Part shown: piece after piece, positions 17,650 to 25,177 of the stretch | Layout: each line of letters starts with the position of its first letter | Position numbering within the stretch: position 1 is the first letter of the stretch | Source: UBA3006 sp031401235 | GTDB lineage: Bacteria; Actinomycetota; Acidimicrobiia; Acidimicrobiales; Ilumatobacteraceae | Assembly: GCA_031401235.1 (NCBI GenBank) | Contig: JANNRJ010000036.1 | Location: 62,001 to 126,000 of the forward strand | Direction of reading: 5' to 3' | DNA length: 64,000 nt | Notes under the pieces: model-generated | The model's database searches: none | What the model saw: only the letters and a program-made list of their open reading frames with translations | What the model was told of the DNA's origin: nothing | Program-made: the position numbers and the translations under genes

Positions 17650-18604
17650 CGATATGAGTAGAAGACCCATTTCGGAACTAATCGTTGACGGATTCCGTGA
17701 CTCAGCCATTTTGGAAGCGACAGACATTTTGCTTCACGGCGGTCTCGTTGGACTTCCCACTGAGACCGTCTATGGGTTGGCGGCAGATGCCGACAACCTG
17801 AGCGCGCTTGGGCGAATTTTTGATGTAAAGAGTCGGCCCGTCAGTCACCCCCTTATTTTGCATATTGACAGCGACTCTCGACTCGAAGAGTGGAGCCGTG
17901 ATATTTCGCCAGCCGCACGAGAACTTGCGCGACTGCTTTGGCCCGGACCATTGACGATGCTCCTCTATCGATCATCGCGAGTTTCAAATTTGGTAACGGG
18001 TGGTCGTGACACAGTGGCAATTCGAGTTCCAAACCACTCTGTTGCACTCAATTTATTGAGTCATTTGGAGAGTGCAGTGGCCGCCCCATCGGCCAATCGG
18101 TTTGGCAAAGTAAGTCCGACAACGGCCCAACATGTGCTCACCGATCTTGGGACCGACGTGGATCTAATTCTTGATGGCGGTCCGTGCAGCATCGGAGTGG
18201 AGTCGACCATTGTGGATATGACAATGCCGATCCCCCAACTCTTGCGCCCGGGCGGCATATCAGTTACACGAATCGAAGAGATTCTTGATCTCAAACTTGA
18301 TTCACCGACTGATGGCTCGCGAGCACCGGGAATGCTTGAATCCCACTATTCCCCGAACTGCACCATTGAATTGGTGGAATCAACGGAGTCGGCAATTATT
18401 CGTGCTCAACAACTAAAAAGTGATTCCATCCGGGTTCATATTCTTGACTTTTCCCATGACCTGAATAAATACGCCAAACACATGTACGAATTCTTAAGAG
18501 ATGCCGATCGGCAGGGCTGCGAGGTTGTTGTGGCGGTTATGCCTTCGGATTCAGGTATCGGTCGTGCTATTCGAGACCGCCTCACCAAGGCGTCCACCAA
18601 ATAG
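17633..18604 (+). CDS. sua5: Threonylcarbamoyl-AMP synthase, Sua5 type
   Basis: Makes threonylcarbamoyl-AMP from threonine, bicarbonate and ATP for the t6A37 modification of tRNAs reading ANN codons. The YrdC domain shows GLPTETVYGLAADA, KSRPVSHPLILHI, LWPGPLTMLL, SANRFGKVSPTTA and GVESTIVDM. The linker APGMLESHYSPN leads into a smaller C-terminal Sua5 domain, so this is the long form (323 residues) rather than TsaC alone. The ATG at 17633 has GGAA upstream and overlaps the hydrolase gene; ATG 17654 is a possible alternative. Confidence 0.94.
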   Translation: MLNKYDDMSRRPISELIVDGFRDSAILEATDILLHGGLVGLPTETVYGLAADADNLSALGRIFDVKSRPVSHPLILHIDSDSRLEEWSRDISPAARELARLLWPGPLTMLLYRSSRVSNLVTGGRDTVAIRVPNHSVALNLLSHLESAVAAPSANRFGKVSPTTAQHVLTDLGTDVDLILDGGPCSIGVESTIVDMTMPIPQLLRPGGISVTRIEEILDLKLDSPTDGSRAPGMLESHYSPNCTIELVESTESAIIRAQQLKSDSIRVHILDFSHDLNKYAKHMYEFLRDADRQGCEVVVAVMPSDSGIGRAIRDRLTKASTK

Positions 18605-18634
18605 CGGGTTCAATACCGTAAATACCCGTTGTAA

Positions 18635-18676
18635 GGTCTGGTTATCTCACATAGGCTAGGAAGTCCTAACCAGACC
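18635..18676 (+). repeat. Perfect 10-base inverted repeat in the leader before the LivJ-type gene
   Basis: Arms GGTCTGGTTA (18635-18644) and TAACCAGACC (18667-18676) are exact reverse complements, separated by 22 bases. They lie between the sua5 stop and the ribosome site (GGGGGAG at 18699-18705). The element could be a stem in the 5' leader, an operator for a dimeric regulator, or a weak terminator for sua5. There is no T-run after the right arm, so termination is the least likely. Confidence 0.55.
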
Positions 18677-18715
18677 GACAACCGTCGTTCTATCTATAGG
18701 GGGAGAAACAAACAC

Positions 18716-20062
18716 ATGAAGAAAACCAATATGCGCCGCTTCGGTGCACTTGTTGTGGGTCTCAGCCTTGTGGCTGCGGCTTGTGGCAGTGACGATGCAG
18801 CGACAGACACAGTAGTTGACACCGTGGTTGACACGGTGGCACCAGTCGCTGGTGGCGAACTTGAAGGCATGAAGGGCACAACCCCGTTGGTTGACCTCTC
18901 TTCAGAATTCAAAGACGGCCTGAACGCGTTCTGGGTAGCCAAAGGCAACCCAGATCTTGTTGACTACAACTATTCTGCAGAATCATTTGATGCGGTTATG
19001 TTGATCGCATTTGCTGCACAAGTTGCAGGCACAGATGGCAGCGCACTTGCTGACCAGATCGTGGCTGTTTCTAAGGATGGCGAAAAATGCACCACAGCTG
19101 AAACTTGCTTAGCATTGATTGCGGCTGGCACAGAAATCGACTATGACGGTGTATCTGGTCCCAACACGCTCAATGGCAACGGAGAGCCTCTTGAGGCTTC
19201 CTACGGAGTTCTCACCTTCGGTGCAGACAACCGACTCGACGACGCCATGACAACATATGTCACAGCATCGGCTCCAGCATCAGCTGTTAAGCCATTGGCT
19301 GTGACTGAAGTAGAGCGAACGGGTAACGGAGTGTTAAAGATTGGTTCATTGCTTCCAGAAACAGGCAGCCTTGCGTTCCTCGGAGCGCCTGAATTTGCCG
19401 GTGTGGAATACGCAATTAGCCTTCTCAATGCAGCCGGTGGCATTCTCGGAAAGCCAGTTGAATACGTTCAAGGCGATTCGGGCGACACCAGCACGGACAC
19501 GGCCAGCATCACTGCTGACCGTCTCTTGGGAGAAAGTGTCGATGCAATCATCGGTGCTGCTTCTTCGAGCGTCACCTTGACAGTGATCGATAAGATCACA
19601 GCAGCCGGAGTAGTCCAATTTAGTCCAGCCAACACATCGCTGAAGTTGGTGACCTATGCAGACAAGGGTCTCTACTTCCGTAACGCTCCACCAGACGACC
19701 TTCAGGGTTCGGTATTGGCTGAGATCATCGCTGGTGATGGAGTCGCTTCGGCTTACATCTTGGCTTTGGACGATGCTTATGGAACAAGCCTGGCAACAGT
19801 TATCGAGGAAGTTCTCACCGCTTCAGGTGTGACCGTTCTCGGCACCAAGATCTACGACCCAGCAGCAACGACATTCGATGCTGAAGTGGGCGAGATTGTT
19901 GCGGCAAACCCAGACGCAATCGTTTTGATCACCTTCGACGAAGGTTCCCGTATCTTGCGCACAATGGTTGAGCAAGGAATTGGACCAAAAGTCAAGAAGG
20001 TATACGGAGTGGATGGCAACATGGGTAACGCACTCGGCGAGAACTTCGACTCGGGTAAGTAA
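18716..20062 (+). CDS. Branched-chain amino-acid type ABC solute-binding lipoprotein, circularly permuted
   Basis: Type I periplasmic binding fold (LivJ/Peripla_BP_6), 448 residues. A lipoprotein signal ends at Cys23 (VAAACGSD), followed by a Thr/Val/Asp linker. Residues 48-185 then match the normal C-terminal part of the family: LEGMKGTTPLVDL, SAESFDAVMLIAFAAQ and the closing strands IDYDGVSGP...NGEPLEASYGVLTFG. After a linker (186-204), residues 206-448 match the normal N-terminal part: VLKIGSLLPETGSLAFLG, AGGILGKPVEYV, IIGAASSSVTLTVI, YFRNAPPDDLQG, and it stops right after VDGNMGNALGENFDSGK. All of the fold is present once, in swapped order. Ribosome site GGGGGAG. It is convergent with livHMGF, which it presumably serves; the ligand is unknown. 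Confidence 0.9.
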   Translation: MKKTNMRRFGALVVGLSLVAAACGSDDAATDTVVDTVVDTVAPVAGGELEGMKGTTPLVDLSSEFKDGLNAFWVAKGNPDLVDYNYSAESFDAVMLIAFAAQVAGTDGSALADQIVAVSKDGEKCTTAETCLALIAAGTEIDYDGVSGPNTLNGNGEPLEASYGVLTFGADNRLDDAMTTYVTASAPASAVKPLAVTEVERTGNGVLKIGSLLPETGSLAFLGAPEFAGVEYAISLLNAAGGILGKPVEYVQGDSGDTSTDTASITADRLLGESVDAIIGAASSSVTLTVIDKITAAGVVQFSPANTSLKLVTYADKGLYFRNAPPDDLQGSVLAEIIAGDGVASAYILALDDAYGTSLATVIEEVLTASGVTVLGTKIYDPAATTFDAEVGEIVAANPDAIVLITFDEGSRILRTMVEQGIGPKVKKVYGVDGNMGNALGENFDSGK

Positions 20063-20088
20063 CCACAATTCAGACGCATTTAGTGATT

Positions 20089-20120
20089 GAGCCCCGGGCA
20101 ATTGCCCGGGGCTCTTTCGT
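20089..20120 (+). terminator. Rho-independent terminator after the binding-protein gene
   Basis: Perfect 11-base stem GAGCCCCGGGC / GCCCGGGGCTC with loop AATT (arms 20089-20099 and 20104-20114), followed by TTTCGTTC on the plus strand. It lies 27 bases after the stop of the plus-strand gene and before the convergent livF. Confidence 0.9.
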
Positions 20121-20146
20121 TCACCGATCGGGGCGCACCAAGTTGC

Positions 20147-20884
20147 TTAGACGCCGCCAGTTGCCTTGGACAAAGTCCCCAAGTAAAGCCGAATAACATT
20201 AGGATCATTGATTAATTCACGACCGGTTCCCGTGTATGCATTTCGCCCCTGATCCAGAACATACGCCCGGTGAGAGATTTGTAAACAACGGCGAGCATTT
20301 TGCTCTACCATCAGGATCGCAATTCCCTCTGCATTAATTCGTTTGCATTGAATAAACACCTCATCTTGCAGGACGGGAGACAAACCGGCCGATGGTTCAT
20401 CAAGCAATAACAATTTTGGTTCCATCATCAGCGCTCGGCCCATGGCCACCATTTGACGCTCCCCGCCCGATAGCGATCCCGCTCGCTGGCTGGCCAATTC
20501 TCGAAGACGGGGAAAAAGCGTTGTCACATATTCAAACCGAGACGCAAAAATATTTGGTTTGAGAAAACATCCCATTTCTAGATTTTCAGTCACGGTAAGA
20601 CTTTGAAAGACATTCTGAGTTTGGGGTACATAGCCGACTCCGCGTCGTACTAGTTCATGGGCTTTCGAGTCTCTGATATTGGCGTCCTCAAACATCACCG
20701 AACCAGAGCGGACCGAACATTGTCCGAGAATCGCCTTCAACACCGTTGATTTACCCGCTCCGTTGGGTCCGATGACTCCGACAAACTCACCATGGGCAAC
20801 CGTGATATTGCAACCGTTCAAAATATTCACTTCTGGGATATAACCAGCCACAAGTTCACTAACACTGAGGATGTCACTCATCAA
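20147..20884 (-). CDS. livF: Branched-chain amino-acid type ABC transporter ATPase LivF
   Basis: ABC ATPase of 245 residues. Walker A GPNGAGKSTVLKAILG, Q-loop region YVPQTQNVFQSLTV, signature LSGGERQMVAMGRALM, Walker B LLLLDEPSAGLSP and switch His region ILMVEQNARRCL. The SAGLSP and EQNARR segments are typical of LivF rather than LivG. Its start overlaps the end of livG by 4 bases. Last gene of a livHMGF operon. Confidence 0.95.
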   Translation of the reverse strand: MMSDILSVSELVAGYIPEVNILNGCNITVAHGEFVGVIGPNGAGKSTVLKAILGQCSVRSGSVMFEDANIRDSKAHELVRRGVGYVPQTQNVFQSLTVTENLEMGCFLKPNIFASRFEYVTTLFPRLRELASQRAGSLSGGERQMVAMGRALMMEPKLLLLDEPSAGLSPVLQDEVFIQCKRINAEGIAILMVEQNARRCLQISHRAYVLDQGRNAYTGTGRELINDPNVIRLYLGTLSKATGGV

Positions 20885-21756
20885 TGTGTCTCTTCATACA
20901 TGGCGCTGCCCTGATGTGCTCCTAGGTAGGCCTCTATAACGCTGGTATTTTCAGAGATCTGCTCCGGGGTGCCCTCGGCGATAATCCGACCTTCAGACAT
21001 CACGACTACCCAATCCGAAAGATCATGGACCATATCCATATCGTGTTCAACGAAAAGCACCGTCATACCTTCATCACGGAGACCTCGAATGTGATCGTTC
21101 AAACTTTGCTTCAACGCCGGGTTAACTCCAGCCATAGGCTCGTCCAACATCACCAGTCGGGGCTCTGTCATCAGTGCGCGGGCCATCTCCAGCAATTTTC
21201 GCTGCCCGCCCGACAAAGTGCCGGCGTATTCATTGCGCATACGACCCATGGAAAAGCGGGTCAATAATTCATCGGCTCGTTGTTCAATGAGCGATTCTTG
21301 AGCCTTCCAGAGCAATGGAAATAGCGCATTCCACCAACTTTCTCCGACTTGGTCGATTGCCCCAAGTTTCATGTTCTCAATGACTGAAAGTTTGGTCAGA
21401 CTTTTCGTCAGTTGGAAGGTACGAACCATTCCTTTCACGGCCATTTTGTGGGCACTGACCCTGCTCATTTCGATTCCGTCGAATTGCCACTGACCGGCGT
21501 CAGGCGGATCAAATCCTGTCAGAACATTAAACAGAGTTGTCTTTCCCGCGCCGTTGGGACCAATAAGCGCTGTAATTGAGCCGCGCTGAATATCAAGGTG
21601 CTCGACGTCCACAGCCTTGATTCCTCCAAAATGTCGCTGCACACCTACAACATGCAAAATTGGGTCATCTTTGGCTACGCCGGGTTCGGGGCGAACCCCA
21701 GCCAAGGCATTTCGGGCCTTTGTGGCGACTTCGGACATCGGTTTACTATCGACCAT
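20881..21756 (-). CDS. livG: Branched-chain amino-acid type ABC transporter ATPase LivG
   Basis: ABC ATPase; Walker A GPNGAGKTTLFNVLTGF, RTFQLTKSLTKLSVIENM (Q-loop and LivG-type helix), signature LSGGQRKLLEMARALM, Walker B LVMLDEPMAGVNPAL and switch His in FVEHDMDMVHDL. The long insertion between Q-loop and signature and the AGVNP segment are LivG traits. About 35 residues precede the ABC domain. ATG 21756 overlaps the livM stop by 11 bases; ATG 21738 is also possible. Confidence 0.94.
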   Translation of the reverse strand: MVDSKPMSEVATKARNALAGVRPEPGVAKDDPILHVVGVQRHFGGIKAVDVEHLDIQRGSITALIGPNGAGKTTLFNVLTGFDPPDAGQWQFDGIEMSRVSAHKMAVKGMVRTFQLTKSLTKLSVIENMKLGAIDQVGESWWNALFPLLWKAQESLIEQRADELLTRFSMGRMRNEYAGTLSGGQRKLLEMARALMTEPRLVMLDEPMAGVNPALKQSLNDHIRGLRDEGMTVLFVEHDMDMVHDLSDWVVVMSEGRIIAEGTPEQISENTSVIEAYLGAHQGSAMYEETH

Positions 21757-22750
21757 CGAGTGCCATCTCTTGTCGATTTCCAAAAACTCCTTGTGGCCGT
21801 TTAGCCATCAACAAAATAAGACCAAGTCCGATCAGCATGTAATTGACGGCACCAACCTGTGTACTTTGAATAATTGTGACTCCACCGATCCGCAGCGGCT
21901 CAGACTGCACAAGTTGACGAAGGAAATTATCGCAAAACACATACAGACCCCAAAACATCATCGGGCCGACAATTGATCCCATTACACGCGCTAATCCACC
22001 CAACACCAATGCCGTAAGAATATAGAAAGTCACATCTCGGCTGTAATTATCGGGCTGCACAGATCCGCGGTCGAGCGCAAAGACCATGCCGGAGAGCATC
22101 CCGCAGAACCCACCGATGATCAATGATTGCATTTTGTAGCTATAGATATTCTTCCCCAAACTTCGAACAGCATCTTCGTCTTCGCGGATGGCCTTGACCA
22201 CGCGTCCCCACGGACTACGCATCAACAGCCACACAAATACCGCAATCATGGCTACAAGAACCCAACCGACCAGCAATGTAAACATCGTGTAGCCGCTATA
22301 TCGGAAAGGCCAAATTCCGTATTGGGCTGCTGGCTGAAAGGGGTTAAGGGCTCGGAATTCATTGCTAAATGTATTGATGCCGTCGCTGCCGCCGAAGATC
22401 CTCTTAAATTTTACCGACCGCACAACAAGACGAACCAATTCTGCCGTTGCAATTGTGACAATCGCCAGGTAGTCCGCACGCAAGCGAAGAGTAGGAATGC
22501 CAACCAACAATGCCAAAACAATCACCAGGACCATTGCAATCGGTATCCCCCACCAAAACGACACATCAAAATACTGAGATGTGAGTCCTAGGCCATAGGC
22601 ACCGCAGGCCATAAATGCCGCCTGACCAAAATTCAACAGACCCGTGTATCCAAACTGAACATTGAGTCCGAACGCGGCGAGCGCAAAATATGCGGCGTCC
22701 ACTCCGACGAAGGCACGCATCGTATTTTCGAATATTCGGACCCAATCCAT
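21746..22750 (-). CDS. livM: Branched-chain amino-acid type ABC transporter permease LivM
   Basis: 334-residue polytopic permease (about eight to ten hydrophobic segments). LivM-type traits are YTGLLNFGQAAFMACGAYG, DYLAIVTIATAELVRLVVRS, the EAA-like cytoplasmic loop WGRVVKAIREDEDAVRSLGKN and a C-terminal LIGLGLILLMAKRPQG. It lies between livH (2-base gap) and livG (overlap). It forms the membrane channel together with LivH. Confidence 0.94.
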   Translation of the reverse strand: MDWVRIFENTMRAFVGVDAAYFALAAFGLNVQFGYTGLLNFGQAAFMACGAYGLGLTSQYFDVSFWWGIPIAMVLVIVLALLVGIPTLRLRADYLAIVTIATAELVRLVVRSVKFKRIFGGSDGINTFSNEFRALNPFQPAAQYGIWPFRYSGYTMFTLLVGWVLVAMIAVFVWLLMRSPWGRVVKAIREDEDAVRSLGKNIYSYKMQSLIIGGFCGMLSGMVFALDRGSVQPDNYSRDVTFYILTALVLGGLARVMGSIVGPMMFWGLYVFCDNFLRQLVQSEPLRIGGVTIIQSTQVGAVNYMLIGLGLILLMAKRPQGVFGNRQEMALDGR

Positions 22751-22752
22751 AC

Positions 22753-24057
22753 TCAGCCGACCCTCTGTCGTTTACCAAGAATTCCTTGAGGACGAAGAAT
22801 TAGGACAAGGATCAATATCAGCAATGCCGGCGCATTCTTCAGTTCAGATGGCACGACAAGAGATGCCATTTCAACCAATACACCAACCAAAAACCCACCG
22901 ACCAATGCCCCAAATGCCGAACCGAGTCCACCGAGAGTGATCCCGGCGAACATAAGAAACAACAGACCGGAACCCATTTGGAATCCGACCTGCTCATCAA
23001 GACCCCGGAAAACTCCGCCAAGCGCGGCCAATGCCCCGCCGGCGATCCACACAATTTGGATGATTCGCTGAGTATCTATGCCGGTCGCTGAGGCCAGATT
23101 CGGATTGTCAGACACTGCCCGAACGGCCTTTCCCATGCGTGATCGCTGCAAGACCAATGCAACTCCAACAAGAACAATAAGCGAGATTATGGCAGTTGTG
23201 AGATCTCGAGGAGTGATCTTTATCGGACCGATATTCATACCTTTTTGCAAACTGAAATCATCCAGGGGTCGGGTACGCCCTCCAAATTGAAAGAGAAACA
23301 TATTTCGCAACATGATTGACAGTCCAACCGACACCACCATTTGTGAAACAAGACCAATCCCTCGTTTACGCAAACGGGCAAAGATCACCGAATTAAATCC
23401 CAATCCGAATAACCCACCCAGTGTTACGACCATCGGCGCCGCTATCAGCAATGGAATGCCCAGAGTGACGTTGAGGAAAAACGCGGTGAGACCACCGAAA
23501 GTAATCATCTCGCCGTGGGCAAAGTTCGTCAGTCCGGTAGTCCCAAACACAAGTGACAGTCCCACTGAACAGAGGGCGATAATCAACCCCAAACGCACTC
23601 CGTCGGCGGCCCGCTGAGATATTTTTTCGACCATAGTCGTGTTTGACACACCCGAGTCTCCGATGAAAAAACTCACTCGCTTGATCTGAGTGGTGAAGTT
23701 ATCCTCCAAGATGGTCACCGAATCGGATGTGCCAGCGATCAGGGCTAATTCATTTGGCAATGTTGAAGTATCAAGTTTTATCGTGTATGTAGCCCGACTT
23801 GGAACCTGGACTTTCACTTCTCCATTGGCGTCCGTGAGCCCGGCGCCTACTACTGCTCCAGATACATCTGATACCGATACCGATACACCTTCCACCGGAA
23901 CGCGAGAAGACAATCCTGACGTAACCGTTTGATTGCTTACCTGCGCCACCACAAACAGATCCTCTTCAGCGGCTCCCGCTTGCGTACCAGTGAAACTCAA
24001 GAAAGCCAACAATCCACACGTTGATACGAGTGCGCGCAAAGCCCATTTAGTCTTCAT
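22753..24057 (-). CDS. livH: Branched-chain amino-acid type ABC permease LivH with an exported N-terminal beta-domain
   Basis: 434 residues, about 140 longer than classical LivH. A signal-like segment (residues 8-29, ending AGAAEE) is followed by an extracellular beta-sandwich of the carboxypeptidase-regulatory/Ig type: VEGVSVSVSDVSGAVVGAG, TDANGEVKVQVPS, TYTIKLDTSTLP. The LivH permease begins near residue 145: GVRLGLIIALCSVGLSLVFG, GLTNFAHGEMITFGG, and the cytoplasmic loop GKAVRAVSDNPNLASATGID, ending in LILRPQGILGK. First gene of the minus-strand liv operon, 9 bases after ctaA. The extra domain may contact the binding lipoprotein or the wall; that is inference. Confidence 0.92.
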   Translation of the reverse strand: MKTKWALRALVSTCGLLAFLSFTGTQAGAAEEDLFVVAQVSNQTVTSGLSSRVPVEGVSVSVSDVSGAVVGAGLTDANGEVKVQVPSRATYTIKLDTSTLPNELALIAGTSDSVTILEDNFTTQIKRVSFFIGDSGVSNTTMVEKISQRAADGVRLGLIIALCSVGLSLVFGTTGLTNFAHGEMITFGGLTAFFLNVTLGIPLLIAAPMVVTLGGLFGLGFNSVIFARLRKRGIGLVSQMVVSVGLSIMLRNMFLFQFGGRTRPLDDFSLQKGMNIGPIKITPRDLTTAIISLIVLVGVALVLQRSRMGKAVRAVSDNPNLASATGIDTQRIIQIVWIAGGALAALGGVFRGLDEQVGFQMGSGLLFLMFAGITLGGLGSAFGALVGGFLVGVLVEMASLVVPSELKNAPALLILILVLILRPQGILGKRQRVG

Positions 24058-24066
24058 ACAATCGTT

Positions 24067-24990
24067 CTAGTCAAGCACAAATTGTCGCCAAGTCACAGAA
24101 TTTCGCGCCGTATCGAACATGCTCAGCGCCGCAATCCAAACGGCAACGGACAGCGCGACATGAACAGCGACTAATCCTGCCGGCACACCTGCGAAATATT
24201 GAAGGTAACCAAGGAATCCCTGAGCAATCATGATCATAGTAAGAGTTTCCAGGGACCGAGAAAGTAGTCGCCATTCAAATGAATTGCGCCGAATACGGGC
24301 AAATAGAACAATCACCGTCAGTAAAGCAAGCCACACTGCTGCACTGTGAATCCGAGTTACCGATTGAATCGAAAGTGAAAACCGTGGTGCCGTTTGATCC
24401 CCGGCGTGAGGTCCAGAACCCGTTACTACGGTCCCAGCAATAAGAACTAGGCAAAATAAAGCCATCAGCAGACCAATTAGACGTCGAGTTGAAGTGGATA
24501 CATCGACACCTTTCGCCCCCATCAAATTGGTATCGCTTCGAAGGAGACGGCGCACGCGACACAACATTTCAAAGGCCGTTGTAATCAACAGGATCGAAAC
24601 TAGATAGTGAGCCATATTGAAAGCCGGGTGCAATCCGCTAATCACAACTATTGCTCCGATCATCACTTGCAGCACTACTCCAGCGACCAAACCAAGGGCT
24701 AACCAGATCAGCGATGAATGGCGTGGTCGGAGACGAAGCGAAAGTAAGGCCGCCGCTATGACGGCAAATGCCACCACCCCGGTAAATAGCCGATTGATTT
24801 GCTCGATCGCGGCGTGTGCGTTGGAAACATCAACGAAGCGCTGATCGCTACATCGGGGCCAATCCTCGCAGCCCAAGCCAGACCCGGTGAGGCGAACAAG
24901 CGATCCGGTGACGATTATTGCGTACAAAGACAGCAAACAGGCCCAAGTAATTCGGCTAAAGGCCCGCAGAGTAATGACGGGCTTGAGCAT
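24067..24990 (-). CDS. ctaA: Heme A synthase
   Basis: COX15/CtaA family, which oxidises heme O to heme A for aa3-type cytochrome oxidase; membrane protein with about eight helices. Traits: LVRLTGSGLGCEDWPRC with the two loop cysteines, EQINRLFTGVVA, the heme-ligand histidines in GLHPAFNMAHYLV, RIHSAAVWLAL and AVHVALSVAVW, and HAGDQTAPRF. I start at ATG 24990 (MLKPVITLRAF); GAGGAG lies about 14 bases upstream, rather far. The frame is open further upstream without family similarity. It could be co-transcribed with livHMGF. Confidence 0.92.
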   Translation of the reverse strand: MLKPVITLRAFSRITWACLLSLYAIIVTGSLVRLTGSGLGCEDWPRCSDQRFVDVSNAHAAIEQINRLFTGVVAFAVIAAALLSLRLRPRHSSLIWLALGLVAGVVLQVMIGAIVVISGLHPAFNMAHYLVSILLITTAFEMLCRVRRLLRSDTNLMGAKGVDVSTSTRRLIGLLMALFCLVLIAGTVVTGSGPHAGDQTAPRFSLSIQSVTRIHSAAVWLALLTVIVLFARIRRNSFEWRLLSRSLETLTMIMIAQGFLGYLQYFAGVPAGLVAVHVALSVAVWIAALSMFDTARNSVTWRQFVLD

Positions 24991-25177
24991 CGTGGACAGA
25001 TTATCTCCTCGTCCTATTTGAGGCAGTCGACTACTCAACGTGCTCAATTCGTTACTTTCAGTACGGTCCGACCACTGTGGGTGGGCGTATGAGCAATATC
25101 CGTGAGAATTCTCTCAAGTTGTGCCCCGGTTGTGCCGATCCCTTTATCGGATCTCACACCACGCAAGGGAGCACAGA

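Noticed and set aside
18716..20062. Idea that the LivJ-type gene is a tandem duplication or frameshifted fragment
   Set aside because: Each part of the fold is present only once and the frame is continuous, with signal peptide, ribosome site and terminator; permutation is the simpler reading.
22127..22591. 154-codon open frame on the plus strand
   Set aside because: Antisense shadow of livM; composition is typical of a reverse frame over a membrane protein (His, Asn, Gln, Arg rich).
24991..25177. Riboswitch (for example cyclic-di-AMP) upstream of the M23 peptidase
   Set aside because: The expected conserved segments of the ydaO/yuaA type are not visible. Only a GAGAATTCTC palindrome and a short CCGAT/ATCGG stem occur, which I judged too weak.
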